From Planctomycetaceae bacterium (GTDB lineage: Bacteria; Planctomycetota; Planctomycetia; Gemmatales; Gemmataceae): a DNA stretch of 64,000 nt. This document shows, piece after piece, positions 34,131 through 43,239 of this stretch. The notes under the pieces were generated by a model. It saw only the letters and a list, made by a program, of their open reading frames with translations, did not search any database and was not told the origin of the DNA. The stretch spans positions 1 to 64,000 of the forward strand of contig PNLP01000036.1 of the NCBI GenBank assembly GCA_013823135.1, written 5' to 3'. A program made the position numbers and the translations under genes. The first letter of the stretch is position 1; the number at the start of each line of letters is the position of its first letter.

Positions 34131-35349
34131 CGGCCGGGTCCACTTTCTTTGCCTTGCCCACGGCGAGCCACGCGCTCGCCGTACACATCACGACGGTCAG
34201 AATCAGCACGAGCCCGGCGCGAGACAGGCTGAGTTCCATCGCCAGCCCGGTCGCGTCCGTGAGCAGGGCATACACGCCCAGAATCACGAGCAATCCAGGC
34301 ACGAACCCCGCTCCTGCGAGGATGAGCGCCTCTTGCAACACGATGAGACTGAGGTAGCGGTTCGGGTAGCCGATGGCCTTCAAGGTCGCATATTCCGCGA
34401 CGTGGTCTGCGATGTCGCTCGACAAGATCTGGTAGCAAATGACCATCCCGACGACGAAGCCGAGCACGACCCCGGCTCCGAATGCGAAGCCGATCGGTGT
34501 GTTCGACCACCAGAACCACTTCTCGCGGGCTACCATTTGCGACACGGTGAGCACATCCACATCGCCGGTGGCCGAGAAGATCGCCCGGAGGCGTTCTTGA
34601 ACATGATCCACATCGGCACCGGGTTGCAACCGCACTGCCACGAGGTCGATTTCCGCGAGCGGGTCGGTCCCGGGAGCGGAGTACGGCGCGCGGAGCCACT
34701 CGGCGTAGGTGCGATCGCTGACAACGATCGTGCCGTCAGTGCCGAAGTCGAAGCCGAGATCGAAGCCACTCCCGACAAGGGTGATATCTTTGCCCGCTAG
34801 CTCCGTTTGAACGCCGTCGGCCAGCTTGCCGAAAACGGTCTCGCCGGGATGTTTCTCCTGATCGGGGTGCTTGCGGCTTTTGCGGTCGTACAGTGCGGTG
34901 CCGGGGACGCGGAGCCGTTCCCAGTCGGAAGCGGGCACGCCGGGGAAGTTCAGGAGCCCCGCGTCGGGATCGACCCCGACCACGCGGACGCGGCGGGTTT
35001 GTGTCCGGTTGCCAACCTCATCGGCGGTGTGGCGGAGCATCCCGAGCATGTAGTCAACGAACAACGGCTCGATGGACGCGACCCCTTCGACCTGAAGTGC
35101 CTGTTCCGCTCGCCGCCGGTTCACGCCCTCGCGGAACAGAAGAGACTTGCGGGTGGGGCTGACGAGAACGAAGTCGGCGTTCACACGCTGGAGCAACACG
35201 GTGTTGCTGTCGAGCATGGCGTTCATGATCCCGAGTTGCACGCCCATGAGGACGACGGCGAACCCGATGCCGGCAGTGAACAGCGCGAACCGCACCCGGT
35301 CGTGCGCGAGGTTGGACCAGGCCAGGGGAACAGCAGGTGGGCGAGGCAT
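34120..35349 (-). CDS. DevC-like ABC exporter permease (409 aa)
   Basis: ATG at 35349. The first membrane helix is FALFTAGIGFAVVLMGVQLG. A large periplasmic domain follows to about residue 280, then three helices (GFAFGAGVVLGFVVGMVICY, then LAGAGFVPGLLVILGVYAL and AGLVLILTVVMCTASAWLAV). This is the FtsX/MacB arrangement. The conserved cytoplasmic loop EYATLKAIGYPNRYL matches the DevC family. It is paralogous to the permease at 38595 and overlaps the ATPase gene. It probably exports an envelope lipid or peptide together with that ATPase. Confidence 0.88.
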   Translation of the reverse strand: MPRPPAVPLAWSNLAHDRVRFALFTAGIGFAVVLMGVQLGIMNAMLDSNTVLLQRVNADFVLVSPTRKSLLFREGVNRRRAEQALQVEGVASIEPLFVDYMLGMLRHTADEVGNRTQTRRVRVVGVDPDAGLLNFPGVPASDWERLRVPGTALYDRKSRKHPDQEKHPGETVFGKLADGVQTELAGKDITLVGSGFDLGFDFGTDGTIVVSDRTYAEWLRAPYSAPGTDPLAEIDLVAVRLQPGADVDHVQERLRAIFSATGDVDVLTVSQMVAREKWFWWSNTPIGFAFGAGVVLGFVVGMVICYQILSSDIADHVAEYATLKAIGYPNRYLSLIVLQEALILAGAGFVPGLLVILGVYALLTDATGLAMELSLSRAGLVLILTVVMCTASAWLAVGKAKKVDPADVF

Positions 35350-35358
35350 GATTTTGGC

Positions 35359-35619
35359 TTACCGTCGGCGAGTAGGACCGGCGTACAGAATCTCGACGCG
35401 AAGGTTGGTTTCGTCAATTCGATAGAAGACGCCCAGAACATCTTCATACCACAACCGAAACCCCGGCGACCGCGACTCGCCCATGTCACGCGGAGTCCGT
35501 CGCAATGCCCAATCGATGCGATTTTGCGCCGCGCGGGTTCGTCCTGGATCGGCGGCAGATTGCTCCAACCGCGTTACGGTTTGCAACGCGAGGAGCCTCC
35601 ATACAACGGTGAAAGTCAT
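35359..35619 (-). CDS. RelE/ParE-superfamily toxin-like protein (86 aa)
   Basis: ATG at 35619, overlapping the upstream gene's stop by 4 bases. The end of the protein (LWYEDVLGVFYRIDETNLRV, then EILYAG) is the strand pattern of RelE-type toxins that act on mRNA or gyrase. Upstream helices (VTRLEQSAADPGRTRAAQNR) fit the fold. With the preceding gene it forms a type II toxin-antitoxin pair. Catalytic residues cannot be assigned with certainty. The pair lies between the kinase gene and the permease gene, inside an otherwise exporter-type cluster. Confidence 0.68.
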   Translation of the reverse strand: MTFTVVWRLLALQTVTRLEQSAADPGRTRAAQNRIDWALRRTPRDMGESRSPGFRLWYEDVLGVFYRIDETNLRVEILYAGPTRRR

Positions 35620-35879
35620 GCTTGACCCACCTGCTTGCGGTATTCTTCAAGCGTTAAGAACGGTCCCTTCAACGCCTCTTCAATCGCTTCAGGGGTGATC
35701 GCCTTCACCCATTCGGGGTCATCCTCCTTGGCAATCGGCGACTCCGAGATAACTCTCGCAAGAACCTGGCCATCGTCGTCGCGGAACTCAAGTTTTCGCC
35801 CGAAAACGGACGGGTCGGCGAACACCCGGCCCATGTCGGCCCAATCGACTCTCTTTCCACCCACATACAGCGTGACCAT
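35616..35879 (-). CDS. antitoxin-like protein (87 aa)
   Basis: ATG at 35879, first gene of the pair with the RelE-like toxin. The sequence is acidic with a short beta-rich N-terminus (MVTLYVGGKRVDWADMGRVF) and a C-terminal helix (TPEAIEEALKGPFLTLEEYR), the kind of partially disordered tail that wraps a RelE-type toxin. The DNA-binding fold is not recognisable. Assignment rests mainly on order, size and the 4-base overlap. Confidence 0.55.
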   Translation of the reverse strand: MVTLYVGGKRVDWADMGRVFADPSVFGRKLEFRDDDGQVLARVISESPIAKEDDPEWVKAITPEAIEEALKGPFLTLEEYRKQVGQA

Positions 35880-35925
35880 GCGAAATACTCCTCAAGACGT
35901 GTCGCCATTGTACCACGCTCGCGAG

Positions 35926-38475
35926 TCATTTCACCCGGGGGATCGGTGCGACCGGGACTGGGGTATTCGCTTGCTTGGCTGGGCGAGAATCATAGATGAG
36001 GATGGTCTTCTCGTCGAACCCCCGAGTCAGGATTCGCTTGCCTTCCGGGGAGAACGACACAATGTAGTTCCCGGGCAACGCAAGCAGTTCGGCACCCGAT
36101 TCGGTATCCCACAAGCGTGCGGTGTCGTGCTTACTGGCCGTCACCACCTTACTTCCATCGTGGCTAAAGGACGCAGAAACGACAGCATGAGTATGTCCTT
36201 TGAGTTCATGGATTTGCTTGCCTGTAGCCGCGTCCCATACCCTCGCAGTTTCATCCTCGCCAGCTGTTACCACTCTGCGGCTGTCTGGACTGAAACAGGC
36301 CGAACGAATCCCGCTCGTGTGCCCCTTGAGTTCGTGGAGCAGTTCCCCCGTCTCGGCATCCCACACCCGCGGGCTTCGGTCGTCCCTGCCGGTCGTGACG
36401 GCTTTCGTTCCGTCCGGACTAAAGGAGATGGAGATGATCCTCTCGCCGTGTGATTCAAACTTGCGTAGCTGCTTGCCTGTGGCCACATCCCACAGCCGCG
36501 GATTGTCGTCTTCCCCAATGGTGAGCACCTTGCTTCCATTGGGGCTGAACGTCGCGGAAATCACCGCGTGTGGGTGCCCCGTCAGCACATGGAGTTGTTT
36601 CCCTGTGGTCACGTTCCACAAACGAGCCGTGGCGTCCTTACCGGCGGTAACGACCTTGGTTCCGTCGGGGCTGAACAAACCCGAGAGAATTCCCTTACTG
36701 TGACCTTCAAGTTGGTGAACGAGGCGGCCCGTTTGGGCGTCCCACAAGCGTGCCATGCCGTCCTCGCAGGTCGCGAGCAGATGACGTCCATCGGGACTAA
36801 ACGATGCAGAAACAACCTCGAAAGCGTTGTCATTCAGTTCGTAGAGTTGTTTGCCTGTCGCAGAGTCCCAAACTCTCGCCGAAACCGCGTCTGTCGTAAC
36901 GATCTTCGTTCCATCAGGATTCCACAAAGCGGATTTGACCGAGGTCTTGTGATCCCCTGTGCTGACGTGACCTGCAAGAGCTGCATGATCGATGTGGCAA
37001 AGGCGATCGACGTAGTGGTATTCCCACCCCCGCAAGTCTGGTCGTGTCGTACTCAGCAGCATCCGGGCACTTGCGAGTTTGTGGTCTTTCCATGCCTGGT
37101 AAGCCACTTGAACCGTCCTACCGTAATTAAGGCGTGCCAGGATCTCTCGCTGTTGTTCGGCTTCCCGCTTCGCAAGTTCCTCACCGCGACGTGCATTGTC
37201 CGCAACGTCTCGGGAACGCAACGCTTCATCGCGTGCGGTCTCTGTTAACTTTTGCTCGTCTTTGAGTTGATCGCGAGCGGATTCCGCGTCTCTTCTGGCG
37301 CCTTCCGCCTCCCGCCAGAACGTGGCAACCACTGCCACGACGAGCGTCAGTGCAACGGCGAGTGCCGAGAATCCATAAGCGGCGGCGGTGGTCGGCTTCC
37401 GTCTTACCCAACGAACCAACCCTTCGACAGAGCCAACAGGTCGTGCAGCGATTGGCTCGCCTCGTAAAAATCTCGCCAGATCATCGGCCAATTCACTCGC
37501 GCTCGAATACCGGTGCTCTGGCTCCTTGGCCAAACACTTCATTGCGATCGTGTCCAGATCCCGTGGCACTCCACCCACCTGGGTCCGCAAAGTGACGGGT
37601 TCGACCGATTGAATTTGCGAGAGCAACACCTGAGCACTCTCGCCGTAAAAAGGTCGTTTCTCCGCGATGCACTCGTAGAGCATTACGCCCAGTGACCAGA
37701 CATCGGCCGGCGGACCGAGAAACTTCGCCCGCCCTGCTGCCTGCTCCGGTGCCATGTACGCGGGAGTGCCCATCACCGCTTGAGTTGCAGTCAGATCGTT
37801 CGTCTGAAATTTGGCCAGCCCGAAATCGGCGACCTTGGGTGTGCCACCCGCAGCCAGGAGAACATTCGCGGGTTTGAGATCGCGGTGAACGATACCCAGG
37901 TCGTGAGCCGCCGCAACTCCACGGGCGATTTTCTCGGTGAGTTCGGCTGCGATTCGCGGGGCGAGCCCACCCGTCGCCTTCAAGTAGTCGGCCAGTGATC
38001 CACCAGCCACAAATTCCATTGCCATGAACGGTCGTCCGTCGTGTTCTCCGAGCTCGAACACATTGACGACGTATGGGTGTTTTACCGCTGCCATTGCCTC
38101 GGCTTCTGCCCAGAAACGAGCAATGGTTGTGTGCGAGACATCCGCTCGCAAGATCGTTTTGATTGCAACCTCGCGATTGAGCCCGCGTTGTTTCGCCCGG
38201 TAGACGATGCCCATTCCACCCCGGCCGAGTTCGGCGACAAGTTCGTAGCCGGGAATCGTTGGTGATCCGGAGAGTTGTGCGGCTTTCGCAGCTTGTTCTG
38301 GAGTTTGAGTTTGGGTTCGAACAAGGCAATCCACGTCGGTTACGTTCGTGGCTCCCGCCTGGTTCATCGTGGATTGCTCCGTCGCCGATTCGTTCTTGCC
38401 AGGCAGATGGGCTTGAGTCTCTAGAGCTTTCTCGAGCCGATCGGGAGCAGGTTGAGTTTCATTTGGGTCGGGCAC
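35926..38475 (-). CDS. transmembrane Ser/Thr protein kinase with C-terminal WD40 repeats (~849 aa)
   Basis: The GTG at 38475 is 8 bases after GGAG and is preferred to the TTG at 38481. Residues below are counted from that TTG. The kinase domain is ~80-345: glycine loop LGRGGMGIVYRA (85-96), Lys108 in REVAIKTI, HRDLKPAN (199-206), DFG (219-221) and the MGTPAYMAPEQ activation segment. A membrane helix (~370-393, YGFSALAVALTLVVAVVATF) and a coiled coil (~395-450) follow. WD40 repeats (GHTHAVVSASFSHDGSKVVT, then TARLWD) fill ~500-830 as a beta-propeller of about seven blades. This Hanks-type kinase-WD40 architecture is a planctomycete speciality. Substrates unknown. It is inserted between the two permease genes. 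Confidence 0.92.
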   Translation of the reverse strand: MPDPNETQPAPDRLEKALETQAHLPGKNESATEQSTMNQAGATNVTDVDCLVRTQTQTPEQAAKAAQLSGSPTIPGYELVAELGRGGMGIVYRAKQRGLNREVAIKTILRADVSHTTIARFWAEAEAMAAVKHPYVVNVFELGEHDGRPFMAMEFVAGGSLADYLKATGGLAPRIAAELTEKIARGVAAAHDLGIVHRDLKPANVLLAAGGTPKVADFGLAKFQTNDLTATQAVMGTPAYMAPEQAAGRAKFLGPPADVWSLGVMLYECIAEKRPFYGESAQVLLSQIQSVEPVTLRTQVGGVPRDLDTIAMKCLAKEPEHRYSSASELADDLARFLRGEPIAARPVGSVEGLVRWVRRKPTTAAAYGFSALAVALTLVVAVVATFWREAEGARRDAESARDQLKDEQKLTETARDEALRSRDVADNARRGEELAKREAEQQREILARLNYGRTVQVAYQAWKDHKLASARMLLSTTRPDLRGWEYHYVDRLCHIDHAALAGHVSTGDHKTSVKSALWNPDGTKIVTTDAVSARVWDSATGKQLYELNDNAFEVVSASFSPDGRHLLATCEDGMARLWDAQTGRLVHQLEGHSKGILSGLFSPDGTKVVTAGKDATARLWNVTTGKQLHVLTGHPHAVISATFSPNGSKVLTIGEDDNPRLWDVATGKQLRKFESHGERIISISFSPDGTKAVTTGRDDRSPRVWDAETGELLHELKGHTSGIRSACFSPDSRRVVTAGEDETARVWDAATGKQIHELKGHTHAVVSASFSHDGSKVVTASKHDTARLWDTESGAELLALPGNYIVSFSPEGKRILTRGFDEKTILIYDSRPAKQANTPVPVAPIPRVK

Positions 38476-38594
38476 AAGCAATTCTCCGGAGGTGGTTTGA
38501 TGCTACCACCCCGGGCCAGGACACGCCAACGGGAACAATCACATCAATCTAATGACTATACAAACAAATAGCAACAAGTCGCCGATGACTCAAG

Positions 38595-39812
38595 TTAGAA
38601 CAGATCCGCAGGGTCGGCAGCGTGGACCTTTCGCACGGCGAGCAACCCGGACGCCAGGCACATGCCCAGCGTCAGCACCAGCACCCCGACGGCGATCTCG
38701 ATCGTCATGCCAGTTGGGATGCCACCCCAGGCGCGAGCCGCCGCGTACAGCCCGATCGATGCGAAGAACCCGGGAACATATCCGAGCATCGCCAGCAATG
38801 CGGCCTGCCACAACACCACCCCCGTGAGATAAGGTGGGCGGTAGCCCAGCGCCTTCACCGTGGCGTATTCTGGCATCATGTTCCGGATGTCGGCCGCCAT
38901 CATCTGATAAACGAAGATGACTCCCACGACCACCGCGAGGATCACGGCCACGACGAGGAACTGCCCGATCGAGGTGAGCCGCAGCCAATAGCGGCGTTCG
39001 TCGGCGTTGAGTTCGGCCCGCGTGTACACCTTCACATCCGGCGGCAGCGTGGCTCGCAGTTCTTGCTGAACGGCGAGGATGTCGGCCCCCTCGCGCAGTT
39101 GCACGAGGCCGAAGTCCACTGCGTCGGCCCGACGACCCGTGAACCGGCCCAGTGTCTCCTCGCTCGAAAGCAGCATCCCGTTCCAACTGAAGCCGGTGCC
39201 GAGTTCAAAGGAACCCGCGACCGTCGCCCGCATGTTGTTCAAGCGAACTGGGTCGGTCGTTTCGCTCTCGGATGCCACGATGAGTTGCTCAACCGAACCG
39301 AAGTCGGGTTTCGAAAGGCGATCGAGAAGAAACGCATCAAGGTGCCCGATGGCGATGCCAGCAATTCGCGCATCCTCGACCGTTGGGAACACGCCCCCAG
39401 GACCGATGACGAATGCTCGCTCAATCTGACCGGGCGGCACGGCGATCAGCGTGATGGAAAGAACACTGCCGCCGGGTGTGGGGCCGAACAAACCCGTGCG
39501 GCTGGGTGCCCGCCAACCGCCACCGCCAAACGACAGTGGCACCACTTCATCGACGGCGCTCACGGAACGAGCCTGAGCCAATCGGGAACGCTGGAACGGC
39601 TCCGTCCGGCTGAGGTCCATGTATTCCGACGAGGTGATGAACAGGTCGAAGTTGAGTTTGTCGAACAACATGGTCGCGGTGCGGCCCACGCCACCGAGCA
39701 ACCCCAACTCCATGAAGATGAGGATGACGGCGAACGCGACCCCACCCGCCGCAATGGCCGTGCGTGCCCGCTTGTGAGCGAGGTTCGACCATGCGAGAAG
39801 GAGTGGGGTCAT
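38595..39812 (-). CDS. FtsX/MacB-like ABC exporter permease (405 aa)
   Basis: ATG at 39812. Four membrane helices in the FtsX-like layout: one near the N-terminus (IAAGGVAFAVILIFMELGLL), then after a ~230-residue periplasmic domain LVVAVILAVVVGVIFVYQMM, LWQAALLAMLGYVPGFFASI and IAVGVLVLTLGMCLASGLLA. The family loop EYATVKALGYRPPYL is present. It begins 28 bases after the HlyD-like gene, the usual DevB-DevC order. It is paralogous to 34120-35349. The ATPase expected next is separated from it by the kinase and toxin-antitoxin genes. Confidence 0.88.
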   Translation of the reverse strand: MTPLLLAWSNLAHKRARTAIAAGGVAFAVILIFMELGLLGGVGRTATMLFDKLNFDLFITSSEYMDLSRTEPFQRSRLAQARSVSAVDEVVPLSFGGGGWRAPSRTGLFGPTPGGSVLSITLIAVPPGQIERAFVIGPGGVFPTVEDARIAGIAIGHLDAFLLDRLSKPDFGSVEQLIVASESETTDPVRLNNMRATVAGSFELGTGFSWNGMLLSSEETLGRFTGRRADAVDFGLVQLREGADILAVQQELRATLPPDVKVYTRAELNADERRYWLRLTSIGQFLVVAVILAVVVGVIFVYQMMAADIRNMMPEYATVKALGYRPPYLTGVVLWQAALLAMLGYVPGFFASIGLYAAARAWGGIPTGMTIEIAVGVLVLTLGMCLASGLLAVRKVHAADPADLF

Positions 39813-39840
39813 ACCAAGCTGCGAGGATGGGTTCTGGCTG

Positions 39841-41037
39841 TTACTTCCCTGGTTCGAGCGTCACAGTCACTTGAAGACCCACGAAGCGGCCGGCGTCGGC
39901 CATCGCTTCGGCGCTCAGATGAACCACGACCTCGATCACGCGGCGGTCGGCGTCTTCCCGCGGCCCCATCGCGAATACCTGATTCCGTGCGATCATCCGC
40001 GAGATATCTTGCTCCGAGTTCACCGTGCCGGTGAGCGCCTTGGGCAACGCCGGGTTCTTGATCTCGGCCTTGACCGGCTTCGCCTTCACCCACTTGGAGA
40101 GCCGTTCCACGTCGCTCTCGTACACCTCCGCGACGGCTGTCATGGTCGAGAGATCGGCCATCTGAAGGAGCGGTTCCAACCCCGTCGGTTGCCCCTCGCG
40201 GCCGATCACCTTCAACACGGTCCCGGTGATCGGTGCCTTGAGAATCGTTTGATCCGAGAGTTGCCGGGCCAGGCTGAGCTTCTCTTCGGTCGATTTGATC
40301 GGAACGCGGGCGATGGCTTCGTCCAGTTCGGCCTTCGCTGCCGCGATCTTGGCCGTCGCGGACTTCTCCGACTCCTCGTATGTCGTCTCGGTTTTCTTCC
40401 GCACGGCATCGCCGGCCTTCAGTTCCGCGTCGGCCTGCGCCGCGAGCAACTTGGCCTTCTCCATCGTTTCGTCGGCGACAGGGGAACCAGCCGCACGGAG
40501 CTTTTCGAGGCGGGTCACTCCGGCGAGCGCGGTTTCGGCCTGGAGCTTGAGGTACGTCTGCTTCGCATCGAGCGCGGCCAGGTCGCTCGCTTTGTTCGCC
40601 TTTGCGAGGTTCAACTCGGCTTCCGCGGCCCGCACCTTCTGATCGCCCGCGATGCGAGCGAACTTCAGCGAGTTGTTCGCCTCGCCTTGCTGTGTCTCCG
40701 CAATCTGAAGTTCGAGCAACCGGTCCTTGCGACTGGCGAGTTCGGCCACGGGCGTGCCGGCCTTGACCTCGTCGCCGGGCTTCACATCGAACATCTTCGC
40801 GATGCGATCACCCGGTGGGCCGAACACGGGAACCACGCTACCAGCCGGCTGAAGCCTGCCGAGGGCGGTGACTCGCTCGGCGCGGGCGACAGGTTGTTCG
40901 GGGGTCGCAGGCGTCGTGCCCGCGTTCGACGCGATCATGTAGCCGCCCGCAGCCCCCGCGCCGAGCGCGGCGACCAGGGCGAGCAGCAGTTCCAGTCCGC
41001 GACCGGGGCGATTCGTCGTGACACGGAGCATGGTCAT
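39841..41037 (-). CDS. HlyD/DevB-type membrane fusion (periplasmic adaptor) protein (398 aa)
   Basis: The start is the ATG at 41037, whose TGA-containing ATGA overlaps the upstream gene's stop. One N-terminal membrane anchor (GLELLLALVAALGAGAAGGY) is followed by a barrel-sandwich half (VFGPPGDRIAKMFDVKPGDE), a long alpha-helical hairpin at about residues 90-250 (QTYLKLQAETALAGVTRLEK) and the second half of the lipoyl-like domain (DQTILKAPITGTVLKVIGRE). This is the adaptor of tripartite ABC exporters. Its product pairs with the permeases and ATPase on the same strand. Confidence 0.9.
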   Translation of the reverse strand: MTMLRVTTNRPGRGLELLLALVAALGAGAAGGYMIASNAGTTPATPEQPVARAERVTALGRLQPAGSVVPVFGPPGDRIAKMFDVKPGDEVKAGTPVAELASRKDRLLELQIAETQQGEANNSLKFARIAGDQKVRAAEAELNLAKANKASDLAALDAKQTYLKLQAETALAGVTRLEKLRAAGSPVADETMEKAKLLAAQADAELKAGDAVRKKTETTYEESEKSATAKIAAAKAELDEAIARVPIKSTEEKLSLARQLSDQTILKAPITGTVLKVIGREGQPTGLEPLLQMADLSTMTAVAEVYESDVERLSKWVKAKPVKAEIKNPALPKALTGTVNSEQDISRMIARNQVFAMGPREDADRRVIEVVVHLSAEAMADAGRFVGLQVTVTLEPGK

Positions 41038-41414
41038 CCCTGGGGAATCGGCCCGAGTAGCCCACTGACGAGCAGTGAGAACCAAAGCACTCGGCAGATT
41101 ATGTGCATGGCCTGATCAATGTCGATGCCGTACCACTTCTCACACTTTCCGAGGTCGATGAACCAGTGCACGACTGTTTCGGCAATCGCGAGAACTGCCA
41201 CGGCATCCCAGCCGAAGCCGAACCATCGGACAACAACCCCGATCGCAGTTCCGTGCAGAACGGCGTGGGCGGTGAGCCAGTAGTACCACGGAACAGCCTT
41301 CGCGACCGGACTGGTACACGAGCGGCACTTACACGTGGCGATGGCGTCGGACTGTAGCGCATAATCCATCAACGCATGAGTGGCGACCAGAAAGAATAAC
41401 AACGCAACGAGCAT
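41034..41414 (-). CDS. DUF3307-type small membrane protein (126 aa)
   Basis: The ATG at 41414 (MLVALLFFLVATHALMDYAL) is chosen over an in-frame start at 41450. Four hydrophobic segments are visible. The pattern ATHALMDYALQ near the N-terminus and ETVVHWFIDLGKCEKW further on, with paired His/Asp, match the DUF3307 family, whose role is unknown. A Cys pair (CKCRSC) lies between helices 1 and 2 and could bind metal. The stop overlaps the adaptor gene by 4 bases, so it is co-translated with the exporter. Confidence 0.72.
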   Translation of the reverse strand: MLVALLFFLVATHALMDYALQSDAIATCKCRSCTSPVAKAVPWYYWLTAHAVLHGTAIGVVVRWFGFGWDAVAVLAIAETVVHWFIDLGKCEKWYGIDIDQAMHIICRVLWFSLLVSGLLGPIPQG

Positions 41415-41546
41415 GGATAAACCCTGAAGGTGCCCGATTGTACCGTGCAAAAACTGGGCAGGGAATAATTGTTCTTGGCGAGAATGGGACTTATGTTCCC
41501 ATCCCCTTTGTTCAATCCAACCAGGCGGCGCAAGCCTCCGTTCGAT

Positions 41547-42818
41547 TCAGGCTCCAGGTTTCCGGATGACCCGGCACAAGAGCACGGCCAGGGTGAGCAG
41601 TCCACCGGACAGGTAAAACGCGAGATCAATGCTCCCGTACGCGTCGTTAATTAACGCCCCGATCTGAGGCACGAAGAACGCGATTCCCCAGCCGATGAAC
41701 ACCAGTCCGTAGTTCAAGCCCAGGTTTTTCGGTCCGAAATAGTCCGCTGTGATGGCTGGCATCAGGGCCAGCGTGCCGCCGTACTGCCAGAACATCACTC
41801 CGATGATGATGAACAGCATCAACACGTCCTTCTGCGCAATCACCCACGGCGCGGCGAACAGGCACACGGCCGACACCACTCCGTTCACGGCATAGGCGTT
41901 CGTGCGGCCGATGCGGTCCGAGTACCGCCCGGTTCCGACACGACCAGACGCATTCACGAATCCGCCGAACGTCGCGAGGATCCAGCCGTTCTGGGCGAGG
42001 AATAGGTTCGACTCCGCGACATCCTTCAGCAGCAATGCCGCGTTGGCGATCACCAACAAACCGGACTGAGCGGAGCCGATAAACAGGAACACGAGTGCGT
42101 AAAACTGCCAGGTGCCGAGCATGTCGCGGGCCGACCAGTCGGTCGTCACGACCTTCGGGCCATCGAGGATGTGCTGAGGGATTGGAGCGACGTACCCGGC
42201 GGGTGGCGGCGTCAGCATTTGCCCCGCAACGACGACGACCACGGCGAACAGAATGCCCAGCCCGACGAAACTACCCGTGAGACCGTAGTTGACGATAAGG
42301 AACTTTGCGAGCGGTGAGATATAGATTGCCGCGGCTCCGTATCCCGCGACGACCAACCCGACAATCAATCCACGGCGACTGCTGTGGAACCAACGCACGG
42401 CGGCAGGCGTGGCAGCCGCGTATCCAAGCCCCATGCCGATACCGCCGAGCAATCCGAAGCCGATCACGAGGCCGATGTAGCTCTTCATGACTCCCGCGAG
42501 AATGCACCCGCTCGCGAGGAACAGCCCGCCGGCGGTGGCTCCAATCTTCGCGCCGTAACGGTCCTGGAGACGGCCACCGGGGATCATGCACAGGGCGAAA
42601 GTGAACCCGCAGATTGAGTACGCAAGGGTCGCCTGGGCGTTCGAGAGATAGATCCAGCCTTCGTTGATGCCGGGCATCGCGGTGCCGTACAGGGCCGCGT
42701 CCCTGGGCACGAGCGCGGATTTCCAGACGCTCCAGGCGTAGAGGATGCCGAGGCACAAATTCACGGCGGTACCCGCAGCCGTCACGACCCATGCTCGACC
42801 CGGAACCGTTGCGGACAT
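41547..42818 (-). CDS. OFA-family MFS transporter (423 aa)
   Basis: ATG at 42818. Twelve hydrophobic helices, with the OFA (oxalate/formate antiporter-like) opening NLCLGILYAWSVWKSAL and the second-helix region ATLAYSICGFTFALCMIPGG followed by RLQDRYGAK, the MFS A-motif loop. GIGMGLGYAAATPAAVRWF and KNLGLNYGLVFIGWGIAFF are characteristic of the family. It probably moves a small carboxylate by antiport or proton symport; the substrate cannot be told. A stand-alone gene next to a palindromic element. Confidence 0.88.
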   Translation of the reverse strand: MSATVPGRAWVVTAAGTAVNLCLGILYAWSVWKSALVPRDAALYGTAMPGINEGWIYLSNAQATLAYSICGFTFALCMIPGGRLQDRYGAKIGATAGGLFLASGCILAGVMKSYIGLVIGFGLLGGIGMGLGYAAATPAAVRWFHSSRRGLIVGLVVAGYGAAAIYISPLAKFLIVNYGLTGSFVGLGILFAVVVVVAGQMLTPPPAGYVAPIPQHILDGPKVVTTDWSARDMLGTWQFYALVFLFIGSAQSGLLVIANAALLLKDVAESNLFLAQNGWILATFGGFVNASGRVGTGRYSDRIGRTNAYAVNGVVSAVCLFAAPWVIAQKDVLMLFIIIGVMFWQYGGTLALMPAITADYFGPKNLGLNYGLVFIGWGIAFFVPQIGALINDAYGSIDLAFYLSGGLLTLAVLLCRVIRKPGA

Positions 42819-42839
42819 ACAAGACCTCGGAGAGAAGCA

Positions 42840-43126
42840 GGGCTAACCACAGAGTCACCGAGACACAGAGAAAGCAAGAGGAGTGCATTCTTGAGGCGTT
42901 CGTCAGGTGAAGGATTACCCCCCACCCGGCTCGAAGACTCGCCACCCTCCCCCACAAGGGGGGAGGGCAAGGAAAACGAGCCTTGTTTTAGATTTCGTCC
43001 TCCCCCTTGTGGGGGAGGTGGCGAGGCTTTGCGAGCCGGTGGGGGGTAAGTTCAAACCCGCCGAATGCCTAAACGCACTTCTCTCGGTCTGTTTTCTCTG
43101 TGTCTCGGTGCTTCTGTGGTTAGCCC
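42840..43126. repeat. 287-bp imperfect palindrome
   Basis: The left end (GGGCTAACCACAGAG, CACCGAGACACAGAG) is matched inverted at the right end (CTCTGTGTCTCGGTG, CTTCTGTGGTTAGCCC). Pairing continues inward through ACCCCCCACCCGGCTCG opposite CGAGCCGGTGGGGGGT and CCCTCCCCCACAAG opposite CTTGTGGGGGAGG. The whole element can fold into one long hairpin. No protein is encoded. It sits between two divergent genes and may be a MITE-like or REP-like unit. Confidence 0.82.
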
Positions 43127-43239
43127 TGCCTTTGATGCGGTTTCGCCAGCATATTGGCTTCAGCCTCGTTTACCACCTCGCCATTGGCTCAAGCCGTGGT
43201 AGCGTGATAACATTCGCTCCAACTCCCGGAGTCTCCCGT

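Noticed and set aside
42907..43239. N-terminal extension of the FAD oxidoreductase
   Set aside because: It translates the intergenic palindrome; the signal peptide begins at 43240.
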